From the NCBI RefSeq assembly GCF_030815255.1, contig NZ_JAUSWN010000002.1, forward strand, positions 124,001 through 188,000: a stretch of 64,000 bases of DNA, given 5' to 3'. Numbering within the stretch: the first letter of the stretch is position 1; each line of letters starts with the position of its first letter. Shown here one piece after another: positions 43,606-52,297 of the stretch. The DNA is from Hathewaya limosa. GTDB taxonomy: Bacteria > Bacillota > Clostridia > Clostridiales > Clostridiaceae. The position numbers and the translations under genes were made by a program. The notes under the pieces were generated by a model, which worked only from the letters and a program-made list of their open reading frames with translations, was not told the origin of the DNA and searched no databases.

Positions 43606-44982
43606 TTAATATTGTTTTAATAAATTTTGAGCAACATATATTCCACTTGCGGCAGCTTGAGATAATGAATGTGTTACTCCTGAACAATCGCCTAAAATAT
43701 ATAAATCTTTAATGCTTGTCTCTAAATTTTTATCTACTTGTACTGCACAATTATAAAATTTCACTTCTACTCCATATAATAAGGTATCTTCATTAGCGGT
43801 ACCTGGTGCAATTTTATCTAGTGCATAAATCATTTCTATAATATCATCTAATTGTCTTTTTGGTAGAACTAAACTTAAATCTCCAGGGGTAGCCTTTAAA
43901 GTGGGTCTTGTAAAACTTTTATTTAAAGTCCTCTCTGTACTTCTATGACCCTTAATTAAATCTCCAAATCTTTGAACCAAAACTCCTCCACCCAACATAT
44001 TACTAAGTCTTGCTATTGATTCACCATATTCATTACTATTTTTAAACGGTTCTGTAAATTTATTAGATACTAATAAAGCAAAATTTGTGTTTTCAGTATG
44101 CAATTCAGGATTAGAATAACTATGTCCATTTACAGTTATTATTCCATTTGTATTCTCGCTAACAACCTCTCCATGAGGATTCATACAAAATGTTCTAACA
44201 AGATCAGAATGACTTTTTGTTCTATATACTATCTTACTCTCATAAACATCACTTGTTATATGTTCAAATACATCCGCTGGTAATTCTATGCGCACTCCTA
44301 TATCAACTCTATTACTTTCAGTTTTTATATCTAATTTATCACATAAGCCTGAAGTCCATTTAGATCCTGAACGACCCGTAGCCAAGATTAATTTTTCACC
44401 TATATATATATCATTTTTAGTTATAACTTTAAATATGCTTTTTTCCTCATTCTTATTAACATCTATAACTTCTGTGTCAAAAATTATATTAACCTTATTT
44501 TTTAATTCATTATACATTCTAGTTAATATTTTTACATTTCTATCTGTTCCTAGATGTCTAACCTTTGCATCTAATAAATGTAAATCATATTGAATTGCCT
44601 TTCTTTTTAATTCAGAATTTGTAGTAGAATATAACCTTGCATCACCACCACCCAAACTACAAAGTATGGAATCTACATAATTCATAAGCTCTAAAGCATG
44701 TTTTTCTCCTACATATTTATATAATTCCCCACCAAAATTATTCGTAATATTATACTTTCCATCTGATAGTGTTCCTGCCCCACCATAGCCATTCATTATA
44801 TTGCATATATCACAATGAATACAATTCTTTATCCTATCACCATCTATAGGACAATGTCTTTTTTCTATACTATGGCCTTTCTCTATAATTAAAACTTTTA
44901 AATTTTTATTTTTTCTTGTAAGTTCATAAGCTGTAAAAATCCCACTAGCACCTGCTCCAACAATAATAACATCATATTGCAT
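43606..44982 (-). CDS. FAD-dependent dehydrogenase, COG2509 type
   Basis: A 458-residue flavoprotein with the dinucleotide-binding VGAGASGIFTAYELTRKN (residues 8-25). A cysteine cluster (HCPIDGDRIKNCIHCDICNIMNGYGGAG, positions about 43-70, four Cys) is typical of the COG2509 family. The C-terminal FAD motif is LGDCSGVTHSLSQAAASGI. Function is not established; the Cys cluster could hold an iron-sulfur centre or zinc. AGGAGG precedes the ATG. It is divergent from the phosphatidyltransferase gene, with a 12-base-arm inverted repeat between them. Confidence 0.88.
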   Translation of the reverse strand: MQYDVIIVGAGASGIFTAYELTRKNKNLKVLIIEKGHSIEKRHCPIDGDRIKNCIHCDICNIMNGYGGAGTLSDGKYNITNNFGGELYKYVGEKHALELMNYVDSILCSLGGGDARLYSTTNSELKRKAIQYDLHLLDAKVRHLGTDRNVKILTRMYNELKNKVNIIFDTEVIDVNKNEEKSIFKVITKNDIYIGEKLILATGRSGSKWTSGLCDKLDIKTESNRVDIGVRIELPADVFEHITSDVYESKIVYRTKSHSDLVRTFCMNPHGEVVSENTNGIITVNGHSYSNPELHTENTNFALLVSNKFTEPFKNSNEYGESIARLSNMLGGGVLVQRFGDLIKGHRSTERTLNKSFTRPTLKATPGDLSLVLPKRQLDDIIEMIYALDKIAPGTANEDTLLYGVEVKFYNCAVQVDKNLETSIKDLYILGDCSGVTHSLSQAAASGIYVAQNLLKQY

Positions 44983-45094
44983 TACAACTACCTCCTACAA
45001 CATTCGTATATTTAATTTTAAAATAAAGAATTTTTTGATTTTAAATAACCACCGCTTATTATACTATCAAACCTAATCCTAAGTATCAAGAGCA

Positions 45095-45136
45095 ATCACG
45101 AATATTTATAGTAAATTTTTTATTAATATTCGTGAT
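45095..45136. repeat. Perfect inverted repeat in divergent intergenic region
   Basis: ATCACGAATATT (45095-45106) and AATATTCGTGAT (45125-45136) form a 12-base perfect dyad with an 18-base spacer. No T-run follows on either strand, so it is not an obvious terminator. It may be an operator for either flanking gene. Confidence 0.7.
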
Positions 45137-45261
45137 ATTGTATTTAATAATTTATATCCTTTAAATATATCCTTTTTTAGCACTTTTAATGTTATAATTT
45201 TCATATATAATATATAAATGTACTTTATAATATTATGATTGTTTTTAAAGGAGGTAAACTG

Positions 45262-45789
45262 ATGAATATACCTAACATTTTATCTATAATTCGCTTGGGG
45301 TTAATACCTTTATTTATATTCTTATTCTTTTCTGCATATACAAATTCTTTAATATATGCAATAATAATATTCTTAATCTCAGGTATAACAGATGTGTTGG
45401 ATGGATATATAGCAAGAAAATTTAACTTAATAACTAAATTGGGAACAGTTCTAGATCCTTTAGCAGATAAACTTATGTTAATTACGGTTTTACTTTGTTT
45501 GGGTATAAAAAGCTATATTCCTCTATGGTTACCTATTATTGTTATTATTAAGGAAATTTCAATGATATGCGGTGGTTTCTTCTTATATAATAAAGACACT
45601 GTAGTTCCTTCTAATATATTTGGCAAATTAGCTACATTTTTATTTTACGTTTCAATATCTATTTTATATTTTAATAATAAAATAGGATTATATATGTTAT
45701 ATGCTTCTTTAATAGCTACCTTGATAGCATTTATTAGCTATTTAACCAAATACATTGAGCTTAGGAAATATGAAAATAAGGGAAAATAA
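45262..45789 (+). CDS. CDP-alcohol phosphatidyltransferase (PgsA-like)
   Basis: The 175-residue membrane enzyme has about five or six helices and the full CDP-alcohol phosphotransferase motif: D44, D47, G48, A51, R52, G61, D65, D69 with family spacing (DVLDGYIARKFNLITKLG). Phosphatidylglycerophosphate synthase is the most likely reaction, given the length and N-terminus MNIPNILSIIRLGLIPLFI, but another alcohol acceptor is possible. The ATG at 45262 follows AAAGGAGG; the upstream start nine codons earlier lacks a ribosome site. Monocistronic with a terminator. Confidence 0.88.
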   Translation: MNIPNILSIIRLGLIPLFIFLFFSAYTNSLIYAIIIFLISGITDVLDGYIARKFNLITKLGTVLDPLADKLMLITVLLCLGIKSYIPLWLPIIVIIKEISMICGGFFLYNKDTVVPSNIFGKLATFLFYVSISILYFNNKIGLYMLYASLIATLIAFISYLTKYIELRKYENKGK

Positions 45790-45803
45790 AGTTAATAAAA
45801 AAA

Positions 45804-45832
45804 TAAAACCCAAATTTTAAAATCTGGGTTTT
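45804..45832. terminator. Bidirectional terminator pgsA-like / DUF3006 gene
   Basis: The stem AAAACCCA/TGGGTTTT has a 12-base AT-rich loop and lies between convergent genes. Confidence 0.85.
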
Positions 45833-45833
45833 A

Positions 45834-46046
45834 TTATCTCCATAAATCTTCTAGCAACTTTTCTATTTCTTTTTGTTTTTTTAAAGTTTCATCTTTATCA
45901 ATAAATATTTCTTTATTAATTATATTTATAACCATCTGTTCTTTTGCATCCTTAGGAAGTTCTGATTTCTTTAAAGTAATAATATTTCTATCCTCTAGTT
46001 CTATGATAGCAAATTCTCCTTCAAATCTATCAATTATACCTTTCAT
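45834..46046 (-). CDS. DUF3006 protein
   Basis: A 70-residue protein with the DUF3006 pattern, a small beta-rich N-terminus (MKGIIDRFEGEFAIIELEDR) and a lysine-rich helical tail. DUF3006 genes are often found next to MBL-fold hydrolases, but here it follows the YhaM-type nuclease gene with only two bases between the genes. AAAGGAG lies before the ATG. Function unknown. Confidence 0.85.
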   Translation of the reverse strand: MKGIIDRFEGEFAIIELEDRNIITLKKSELPKDAKEQMVINIINKEIFIDKDETLKKQKEIEKLLEDLWR

Positions 46047-46048
46047 AT

Positions 46049-47020
46049 TTATTGCTCCTTTTTTAGTTTACTTCTATAAATACTTAAATTATCTAAGGAC
46101 CAAATTTTTTCTGAGAATTTTCCCTCTTCTGTTTCACTTATAGCTTTTTGCATATCGTACATTCTAGCATCCATTATATCTAGATGATGTAATAATTCTG
46201 CCTCTGGAATCATCGGTTTCTTAGGACTTCCATACTCCGCTTCATAATGATGTGATAAAATCATATGTTGAAGTAACATAGATACTTCTTTATCTGCTGC
46301 CACCTTTTCTGCAGCTACTTCTACCTGTCTAACCCCCATTATTATATGTCCTAATAATTGTCCTTCAATGGTATACTCATCTACAATTCCTAATTTACTA
46401 GAACTCATTTCTCCAATTTTAGCAATGTCATGCAGTATAATACCTGCATATAATAAATCAGTATTTATAAATGTATATATTCTACTTAGTGCTTCTCCTG
46501 CCTTTAACATTGTTGTTGTATGATATAGTAATCCTGAACGTATAGAGTGATGATTTGATTTTGCAGCTGGATAATACATTATAGCTACATCCACTTGATC
46601 TAATATATATTCAACTATATTTTTTATATCTAAATTCTTTATTTTATTTTTAAATTCCAATACTTCTTCAAACATAACCTTAGGATCTATGGGTGCTACA
46701 GGTATAAAATCCTCTGCATTAACTTCTTGTTCCTCTGATATTGGATCAATTGCATCTATTTTAAATTGTAATTTACCTTTCCATTCAACTATATTTCCCT
46801 TCACATTAACTAGCATGTTTTCTTTTATAATATTATCTTGACCTGACCTACAATCCCAAAGTTTAGCATTCACAACCCCTGTTTTATCCATTAAATTAAT
46901 ATCTAAAAACTTAGCATTGCTCCCATTAGTTAACCTACAAGTACAGTTCTTAACAAAAAAAACTCCCTGTACTTTATCACCTTTTTTTAGCTCACTTATA
47001 GTTGTTTTGCTTTCTACCAT
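46049..47020 (-). CDS. yhaM: 3'-5' exoribonuclease YhaM-type (OB fold plus HD)
   Basis: The 323-residue enzyme has an N-terminal OB-fold nucleic-acid-binding domain (about 10-100, GVVNAKLWDC) and an HD phosphohydrolase domain (about 150-300). The HD domain carries the conserved H in SIRSGLLYHTTTML, HD in GIILHDIAKIGE, and HH in LSHHYEAEYGSPK. YhaM/CbfI trims 3' ends of RNA and also acts on DNA. AAGGAGA lies before the ATG. DUF3006 is downstream in the same operon. Confidence 0.93.
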   Translation of the reverse strand: MVESKTTISELKKGDKVQGVFFVKNCTCRLTNGSNAKFLDINLMDKTGVVNAKLWDCRSGQDNIIKENMLVNVKGNIVEWKGKLQFKIDAIDPISEEQEVNAEDFIPVAPIDPKVMFEEVLEFKNKIKNLDIKNIVEYILDQVDVAIMYYPAAKSNHHSIRSGLLYHTTTMLKAGEALSRIYTFINTDLLYAGIILHDIAKIGEMSSSKLGIVDEYTIEGQLLGHIIMGVRQVEVAAEKVAADKEVSMLLQHMILSHHYEAEYGSPKKPMIPEAELLHHLDIMDARMYDMQKAISETEEGKFSEKIWSLDNLSIYRSKLKKEQ

Positions 47021-47100
47021 AGAATTTATCTCCTTAAAAATTATTACTTATTTATAATTATTTTAACCCTTATATGATAATTATACAAACCAAAAAATAA

Positions 47101-47133
47101 AAAGAGTTATCAAATTTTATTTAATAACTCTTT
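47101..47133 (-). terminator. Terminator after the LCP gene
   Basis: The stem AAAGAGTTAT/ATAACTCTTT is followed on the minus strand by TTTATTTTTTGG. Confidence 0.88.
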
Positions 47134-47154
47134 CACATATTTTATTTATACACC

Positions 47155-48519
47155 TTATTTTCCTTGAGCTGCAGGTTGTTGAGCAGGCTGCTGCTCTGGT
47201 TGAGTGTCCGGCTTTGGCTCTGGTTTTGGTTCCGGTTTTGGTTCCGGTTTTGGTTCCGGTTTTGGCTCCGGTTTTGGTTCCGGTTTTGGTTCTGGTTTTG
47301 GTTCCGGTTTTGGTTCCGGTTTTGGTTCCGGTTTTGGTTGTGGAACATAATGATTAGGTTTATTATAATTCTCCTCATCATTATCATCATGTTTCTTATT
47401 TATTGACTTTTTAGTATCGATATTATCTTGATATTTTCTATCACTTTCATTTCTATCCACATTTACATCATTTCCAGAATTACTATTTCCTTGTCTTTCA
47501 CCTTCATATTTAAATTGAGGATATTTATTTTCATCATATGAAATATCTTCAAATATGAAGTCATGTAAAACCTTTTTATTATCTTCCAAATCCATTACAT
47601 GAACCCAACCTACTCTTCTATTTACAATTAACCCTTCACTTAATTTATCCGTTGGTATTTGTAATTTTTGTACATCAAAATTACTATCTTGTTTTGAACT
47701 TATATCTACAATTGTATATGCAAATTTTAATGCATCAGCTATACTTACATTTGTTTTTAAGTACGGTAATAATTTATCGGCAATTGAAGGATATTTCATC
47801 TTTGAAGTTTGAGGAAGTTTAGATATTAACTGTTGTATTACTTCTCTTTGTCTTCTTGCTCTATCATAAGTTCCATTTCCAACATGTCTCATTCTTGAAA
47901 AAGCCAGCGCTTGTTGTCCATTTAAAAGTTGCTTTCCTGGTTTTTGTATGTATATGGCATCTTTTTTAGATAACTTGGAATTATCTTCAATCTCAAGATC
48001 TATACATCTATTTAATTCCTTCACTTCAGCTTCATTTTTTACTTCTAGTTCTACGCCACCTACACCGTTTATTAGCTCCTTAAAACCATCAAAATCTATA
48101 GTAGCATAATTGTCTAATCTAACATTGAAGTTTTCTTCTATAGTTTTTCTTAAAAGCTCGATACCACCATAACCATATGCATGTGTTAATTTCTGTTTCC
48201 CATGTCCCGGTATATCTACGAAGGCATCTCTCATTAAAGATGTTAATTTTATTTTCCCATGAACATTATCAATAGTTAATATAGTTAGGGCATCTGAGTG
48301 ACTTGGATCCCCTGTACCTCTTGTATCAATTCCGATTAATAATATGTTAGATATTCCATCAACACCTTTATATTTATTGGGATCTCTATCTTGTGATTTA
48401 TTCTGATTATCTCCTACATATATCTGGTTATATTTTTGCCATAAATATAGTCCGCCGGATATTACTATTGCAAAGATTATAACTAACGTAAGCAGAATCG
48501 CTTTCTTCTTCTTAGACAA
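47155..48519 (-). CDS. LytR-CpsA-Psr (LCP) family cell-wall ligase with KPEP tail
   Basis: A 454-residue LCP protein that probably attaches wall teichoic acid or other polymers to peptidoglycan. There is a short cytoplasmic start, one TM helix (about 8-27) and the extracellular LCP domain (about 55-330). The LCP domain carries LLIGIDTRGTGDPSHSDALT and SLMRDAFVDIPGHGKQKLTHAYGYGG, with the conserved Arg and Asp residues. A charged linker leads to a proline-rich tail of ten KPEP units and QQP-rich end, which would extend through the wall. The tail is encoded by a 12-base DNA repeat. GGAGAGG precedes the ATG. Confidence 0.92.
   Translation of the reverse strand: MSKKKKAILLTLVIIFAIVISGGLYLWQKYNQIYVGDNQNKSQDRDPNKYKGVDGISNILLIGIDTRGTGDPSHSDALTILTIDNVHGKIKLTSLMRDAFVDIPGHGKQKLTHAYGYGGIELLRKTIEENFNVRLDNYATIDFDGFKELINGVGGVELEVKNEAEVKELNRCIDLEIEDNSKLSKKDAIYIQKPGKQLLNGQQALAFSRMRHVGNGTYDRARRQREVIQQLISKLPQTSKMKYPSIADKLLPYLKTNVSIADALKFAYTIVDISSKQDSNFDVQKLQIPTDKLSEGLIVNRRVGWVHVMDLEDNKKVLHDFIFEDISYDENKYPQFKYEGERQGNSNSGNDVNVDRNESDRKYQDNIDTKKSINKKHDDNDEENYNKPNHYVPQPKPEPKPEPKPEPKPEPKPEPKPEPKPEPKPEPKPEPKPEPKPDTQPEQQPAQQPAAQGK
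47208..47338. repeat. 12-base minisatellite encoding (KPEP)n
   Basis: Roughly eleven tandem copies of GGTTTTGGTTCC in plus-strand orientation, with rare third-position variants (GGCTCC, GGTTCT). Unit loss or gain keeps the reading frame. Confidence 0.92.
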
Positions 48520-48682
48520 AACATATCCTCTCCTTTTTTAAGTTTCATTAACCTTGAAGTCACAATATAAAATCTTATCTTATTATTTTCTTTTACTTAT
48601 ACTATTATATATTATATAGTTACTCATATTAAGTTACAATTCTATTAATTTTTAAAATTTTTTTCATATGATTAACTTTTTA

Positions 48683-48712
48683 TTGAAATTGTTATCTGAT
48701 GAATATTATAAA
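48683..48712 (+). promoter_or_regulatory. Possible promoter of the 37-residue gene
   Basis: TTGAAA (48683-48688), 18 bases, TATAAA (48707-48712). A second TATAAT at 48728-48733 is an alternative -10. Confidence 0.45.
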
Positions 48713-48769
48713 ACTTTTTGATAATACTATAATTAAACTTATTTATACAAATTACTGGAGGTAAATCAA

Positions 48770-48883
48770 ATGAAAAACCAAAAAGAAATGAAAAAAAATA
48801 AGATGGAAAATTGCAAAACATCAGATTGCAAATCAAGCAAACAACCAAAAAGAAAAAAAGATATGAATCCTGAAATGAAATAA
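48770..48883 (+). CDS. Small Lys-rich protein, 37 residues
   Basis: A short gene: ATG at 48770 preceded by CTGGAGG with seven-base spacing, stop at 48881-48883, and a strong terminator 13 bases later. The peptide starts MKNQKEMKKNKMENCKTSD and ends KRKKDMNPEMK. It has 14 Lys/Arg, two Cys five residues apart, four Met after the start, and no hydrophobic core, so it is soluble and probably disordered or nucleic-acid binding. The ribosome site, isolated position and terminator make it credible. I do not recognise a family; clostridia encode several such tiny basic proteins. Confidence 0.75.
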   Translation: MKNQKEMKKNKMENCKTSDCKSSKQPKRKKDMNPEMK

Positions 48884-48895
48884 ATTTAATGTTAA

Positions 48896-48941
48896 ACAAA
48901 AAACTACTGTAATAAACTTTTATTACGGTAGTTTTTTGTTT
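48896..48941 (+). terminator. Terminator after the 37-residue gene
   Basis: AAAAACTACTGTAATAA pairs with TTATTACGGTAGTTTTT (one wobble) and is followed by more T. Also usable as a stop for minus-strand reads. Confidence 0.9.
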
Positions 48942-49019
48942 GCATGATATAATTTATATAATATATCTTTTACTTAAAAATTATATAAAAACTTAAAAAC
49001 AAATAACACCTAAGATTTA

Positions 49020-49577
49020 TTACACAGCAATAAATGTCATTACTGTTTTGTATAAAAACTCAATATTGTTTTTTCTCTCTTCTTTAAAAAAGTTCTCAAA
49101 TATTATGGTTTGAAATAATAATGTATATGCTAATTTTTCACATACATTACAATCTGACATCTCCTGTCCTTTAAAAAGTTTATTTATTAAATTTGTTAGC
49201 TCGTCTAGCAAATTTTTCTCAAAATCTGCAATTTTGTTTTCTTTTTTTCCTTCTGCTTTTCTAATATCTATACCTATGCCTCTTCTATCACTCATATCAT
49301 CATACAATACGATTATAAAATTACATACTTTCTCTTCTAATTTTTTTTCTTCATTAACTATCTTAGATAACTTAAAAAATGTTTTATCCCAACTATTACG
49401 AACAATTTTTAAATAAAGATCCTTTTTACTAGAATAATAATTATATAAGGTTCCTACTGCTATATCACATTCTCTAGCTATAGCCCTCATATCCACTATA
49501 TCATATCCAAATTCACAAAATAATTTACCCGCCTTTTTGTAAATCCTCTCTTCTAAGTTGTTCAGTATTTTTGGCAT
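49020..49577 (-). CDS. TetR/AcrR-family transcriptional regulator
   Basis: A 185-residue regulator with an N-terminal TetR helix-turn-helix (about 8-55; VDMRAIARECDIAVGTLYNYYSSKKDLYL) and an all-helical C-terminal ligand/dimer domain. GGAG precedes the ATG by nine bases. No efflux pump adjoins it; two unknown genes lie upstream on the same strand and may be its co-transcribed partners, but the 30-base gap contains no clear signal. Ligand unknown. Confidence 0.88.
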   Translation of the reverse strand: MPKILNNLEERIYKKAGKLFCEFGYDIVDMRAIARECDIAVGTLYNYYSSKKDLYLKIVRNSWDKTFFKLSKIVNEEKKLEEKVCNFIIVLYDDMSDRRGIGIDIRKAEGKKENKIADFEKNLLDELTNLINKLFKGQEMSDCNVCEKLAYTLLFQTIIFENFFKEERKNNIEFLYKTVMTFIAV

Positions 49578-49611
49578 GTAAATATTCTCCTAACTTATAA
49601 ACTAACTTTAA

Positions 49612-49938
49612 TTACAATACTTTTCTTATATCATCCCCGATTAACTTTAGAGAATCATGTATTAATTGACCTATCTCTTCTTTATCTTGCTCTCTATTAC
49701 TATCTAAAATAATTATAGGTGAATTTTTACAGCAATTTCTGGCATAAAAAATTCCTCGTACGTTAAACCCCTCTAGATCCTTGTTGATATTTTCTAAATC
49801 TTCATAGGTTAAATTATCCTTTGTGATTATAAAATTTATTCTATTAAATCCGTTGTGTATTTCTAAAATTAAGTTTCGTTGTTGCTTTCTTACTGTATTA
49901 TTACTTACCTCTTTAATAATTACACTCCTAATATTCAT
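49612..49938 (-). CDS. Hypothetical protein, 108 residues
   Basis: A soluble alpha/beta protein (NLILEIHNGFNRINFIITKD; DLEGFNVRGIFYARNCCKNS) with a Cys-Cys pair and no membrane segment. It starts at the ATG at 49938 behind AGGAGTG. The 22-base gap to the upstream unknown gene and 35 bases to the TetR gene suggest a three-gene operon. I do not recognise the family. Confidence 0.6.
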   Translation of the reverse strand: MNIRSVIIKEVSNNTVRKQQRNLILEIHNGFNRINFIITKDNLTYEDLENINKDLEGFNVRGIFYARNCCKNSPIIILDSNREQDKEEIGQLIHDSLKLIGDDIRKVL

Positions 49939-49959
49939 AAATACACTCCTATTAAAAAT

Positions 49960-50301
49960 TTATTTTATTTTCATTTGAACAAACTTTTCCTTTTCCTTTA
50001 CAATTATAATTTTATCTAGATAGTCAATTTCAAAATTAACTATAGATGAATGAAGACTAGAATCCTGTAAAAAATGTAGTGTAGCCACATTGTTATCTTT
50101 GGCCGTACAAATTCTAATTAAAATACTTTTTATCTGTGGAAATTGTATTCTAGATTTAATAAATGAAATATTCTTATCTTGTTCTAAATTTAAACACCTA
50201 TTTCCAATTAATATAATTAAGTCTATTTCCTCTGAATTTTGTTTTGTAATTCTTATAGGAAAATCACTATCTATATTTAGATTATTTTCATTATAATGCA
50301 T
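49960..50301 (-). CDS. Hypothetical protein, 113 residues
   Basis: A soluble protein rich in beta-strand-like segments (EIDLIILIGNRCLNLEQ; IKSILIRICTAKDNNVATLHF; DYLDKIIIVKEKEKF). The ATG at 50301 has GGGAG about eleven bases upstream; the ATG six codons earlier overlaps that site. First gene of the small minus-strand group ending with the TetR regulator. Family not recognised. Confidence 0.6.
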   Translation of the reverse strand: MHYNENNLNIDSDFPIRITKQNSEEIDLIILIGNRCLNLEQDKNISFIKSRIQFPQIKSILIRICTAKDNNVATLHFLQDSSLHSSIVNFEIDYLDKIIIVKEKEKFVQMKIK

Positions 50302-50502
50302 AATGTCTTTGTCTCCCATTAAATAAAATATATTTTATTTACTAAATACTTTACTTTTTATACAGATTATATCATAGAAAGGTACTATTTACTTATATTA
50401 TTATTCAATATTCAAACAATTTTAATCTAAAATTCTTTTAAAAAACAATTATTCTTTTATGATATAATTCAAAAGTAAATTATTAAAGGGAGATGATTAA
50501 AA

Positions 50503-51678
50503 TTGGTTTCAAAATTTTGCTTATATAAAGGAAAACATAAACGAGTAGTAAATGGACATCCGTGGATTTTCACAAATGAAATCGAAGGCTATGATGGCGA
50601 ATATACTAATGGTGATATTGTAGAGGTATATGATTTTAGTGGCAATTTTATAGGAAAAGGTTATGTAAATGATGCATCTAAAATGGCTATTAGGATAATG
50701 ACTAGAGACTTTGATGAAGATATAAATTATGATTTTTTCAAAAAAAGATTTGAAATGGCATGGAATTATAGAAAAAAGGTAATAGACACCTCAAGTTGTA
50801 GATTTATATTTGGTGAAGCAGATTTTTTACCTGGACTTACCGTAGATAAATTTGAAGATTACTATGTAATTCAAATTTCAACTCTAGGTATGGATAAATA
50901 CAGGGATTTAATAGTTAAACTTTTAGTAGAAGAATATAACGCAAAAGGCGTTTACGAAAGAAGTGACATCGCAACTAGGGAACTAGAAGGCTTAGAACAA
51001 AAAACAGGTTTTTTAACTGAACCATTTGATACTAATGTCATGATTATAGAAAATGGAGTTAAATATATTGTTGATCTAGCTAATGGCCAAAAAACTGGTT
51101 TCTTCTTAGATCAAAAAGAAAATAGAAAAGCTATACACAGAATATGTAAAGATGCGGATGTCTTGGATTGTTTTACTCATACCGGATCTTTCGCATTAAA
51201 TGCAGGAGTAGCTGGAGCAAAATCAGTTCTAGGTGTAGATGTATCTCAACATGCTATAGATTGTGCCACAAAAAATGCTGAGCTTAATAATCTACAACAC
51301 ACGGTAAAATTTGAATGTCATAATGCTTTTGATGTTTTACCAACCTGGGCTAGAGAAGGAAAAGAATTTGATGTTGTTATATTAGACCCTCCAGCATTTA
51401 CAAAATCAAAAAATACTATTTCTGGGGCAAAAAGAGGATATAAAGAAATAAATCTTAGAGGCCTAAAAATGGTTAAACCTGGTGGGTATTTTGTAACTTG
51501 TTCTTGTTCACACTATATGGCAGAAGACCTTTTAAAGCAAACTATTCATGAAGCTGCACATGATGCATGTAGAACTTTACGTCAGGTAGAATTTAGAACT
51601 CAATCTGCAGACCATCCAATACTTTGGAACTCTGATGAGTCTTATTACTTAAAGTTTTTTGTATTCCAGGTTTATTAA
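50503..51678 (+). CDS. Class I SAM-dependent rRNA methyltransferase, RlmI type
   Basis: A 391-residue methyltransferase. An N-terminal PUA domain covers about 1-75 (KHKRVVNGHPWIFTNEIEG), a middle linker domain follows, and a Rossmann SAM domain covers about 195-390 with motif I DCFTHTGSFALNAGVAGA and the catalytic-region DPPAFTKSK. E. coli RlmI makes m5C in 23S rRNA; the exact base here is unknown. The start is a TTG at 50503, ten bases after GGGAG; no ATG gives the full PUA domain, so TTG is the best choice. It is followed after 26 bases by thpR. Confidence 0.9.
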   Translation: MVSKFCLYKGKHKRVVNGHPWIFTNEIEGYDGEYTNGDIVEVYDFSGNFIGKGYVNDASKMAIRIMTRDFDEDINYDFFKKRFEMAWNYRKKVIDTSSCRFIFGEADFLPGLTVDKFEDYYVIQISTLGMDKYRDLIVKLLVEEYNAKGVYERSDIATRELEGLEQKTGFLTEPFDTNVMIIENGVKYIVDLANGQKTGFFLDQKENRKAIHRICKDADVLDCFTHTGSFALNAGVAGAKSVLGVDVSQHAIDCATKNAELNNLQHTVKFECHNAFDVLPTWAREGKEFDVVILDPPAFTKSKNTISGAKRGYKEINLRGLKMVKPGGYFVTCSCSHYMAEDLLKQTIHEAAHDACRTLRQVEFRTQSADHPILWNSDESYYLKFFVFQVY

Positions 51679-51704
51679 TATAATTTTAGGAGTGATAAAT
51701 ATTT

Positions 51705-52247
51705 ATGAGAGTTTTTTATGCTATAGAATTTCAACCTAAGATGAAAGATTATTTAAGTTCTCTTCAAATGCACTTAAAAAATTATTGCATTAAAGGCAAT
51801 TTCTCCTGCAAAGAAAATTTTCATCTAACATTAAAATTTATAGGAGAAGTGGATAGATATTCTTTAAAAAAATTAAAGGAATCTTTAGATTATGTTGCTT
51901 GTATAAACAATAGTTTTAATTTAAAATTAGATAATATAGGCGAATTTAAAAGAGAACAAAAAAGCATTGTATGGATTGGAATAAAGCAATTGGATAATTC
52001 TTTACAACTTCTATACAATTCTCTTGAAGACAACCTAGCTCTTAGGGGTTTTAAAAGGGAAAATAGGAAATATAGACCCCATATAACTCTTTCTAGAGAA
52101 ACTACATTTAAGGAAAACTGTAATCCTTTAAATGAAATTTTAATTGATCACCTAGATATAGAAGTTAAACAAATATCTATTATGGAAAGTAGTAGAATCA
52201 ATAATAAACTTACCTATACTCCTATATATGTTAAAAATCTTTTATAA
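51705..52247 (+). CDS. thpR: RNA 2',3'-cyclic phosphodiesterase (2'-5' RNA ligase family)
   Basis: A 180-residue 2H phosphoesterase with both signature motifs: H40-L-T42 (NFHLTLKFIGEV) and H126-I-T128 (RPHITLSRE). The length and spacing are typical of ThpR/LigT, which opens 2',3'-cyclic phosphates and can join 2'-5' RNA ends in vitro. TAGGAGTG precedes the ATG. Likely co-transcribed with the RlmI-type methyltransferase, an RNA-related pairing. Confidence 0.93.
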   Translation: MRVFYAIEFQPKMKDYLSSLQMHLKNYCIKGNFSCKENFHLTLKFIGEVDRYSLKKLKESLDYVACINNSFNLKLDNIGEFKREQKSIVWIGIKQLDNSLQLLYNSLEDNLALRGFKRENRKYRPHITLSRETTFKENCNPLNEILIDHLDIEVKQISIMESSRINNKLTYTPIYVKNLL

Positions 52248-52251
52248 AGTT

Positions 52252-52296
52252 TGTGTTCTAAAGATATCATCTTATTTACCTTTAGAACACATTTTT
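52252..52296. terminator. Terminator thpR / Crp-family gene
   Basis: The stem TGTGTTCTAAA/TTTAGAACACA is followed by TTTTT, between convergent genes. Confidence 0.87.
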
Positions 52297-52297
52297 A

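Noticed and set aside
47142..47406. Open frames rich in NQNR or FWFR on either strand
   Set aside because: They are out-of-frame readings of the KPEP-encoding 12-base repeat of the LCP gene.
48672..48899. A minus-strand open frame of 75 codons
   Set aside because: It is the complement of the 37-residue plus-strand gene, which has ribosome site and terminator; the minus frame has neither.
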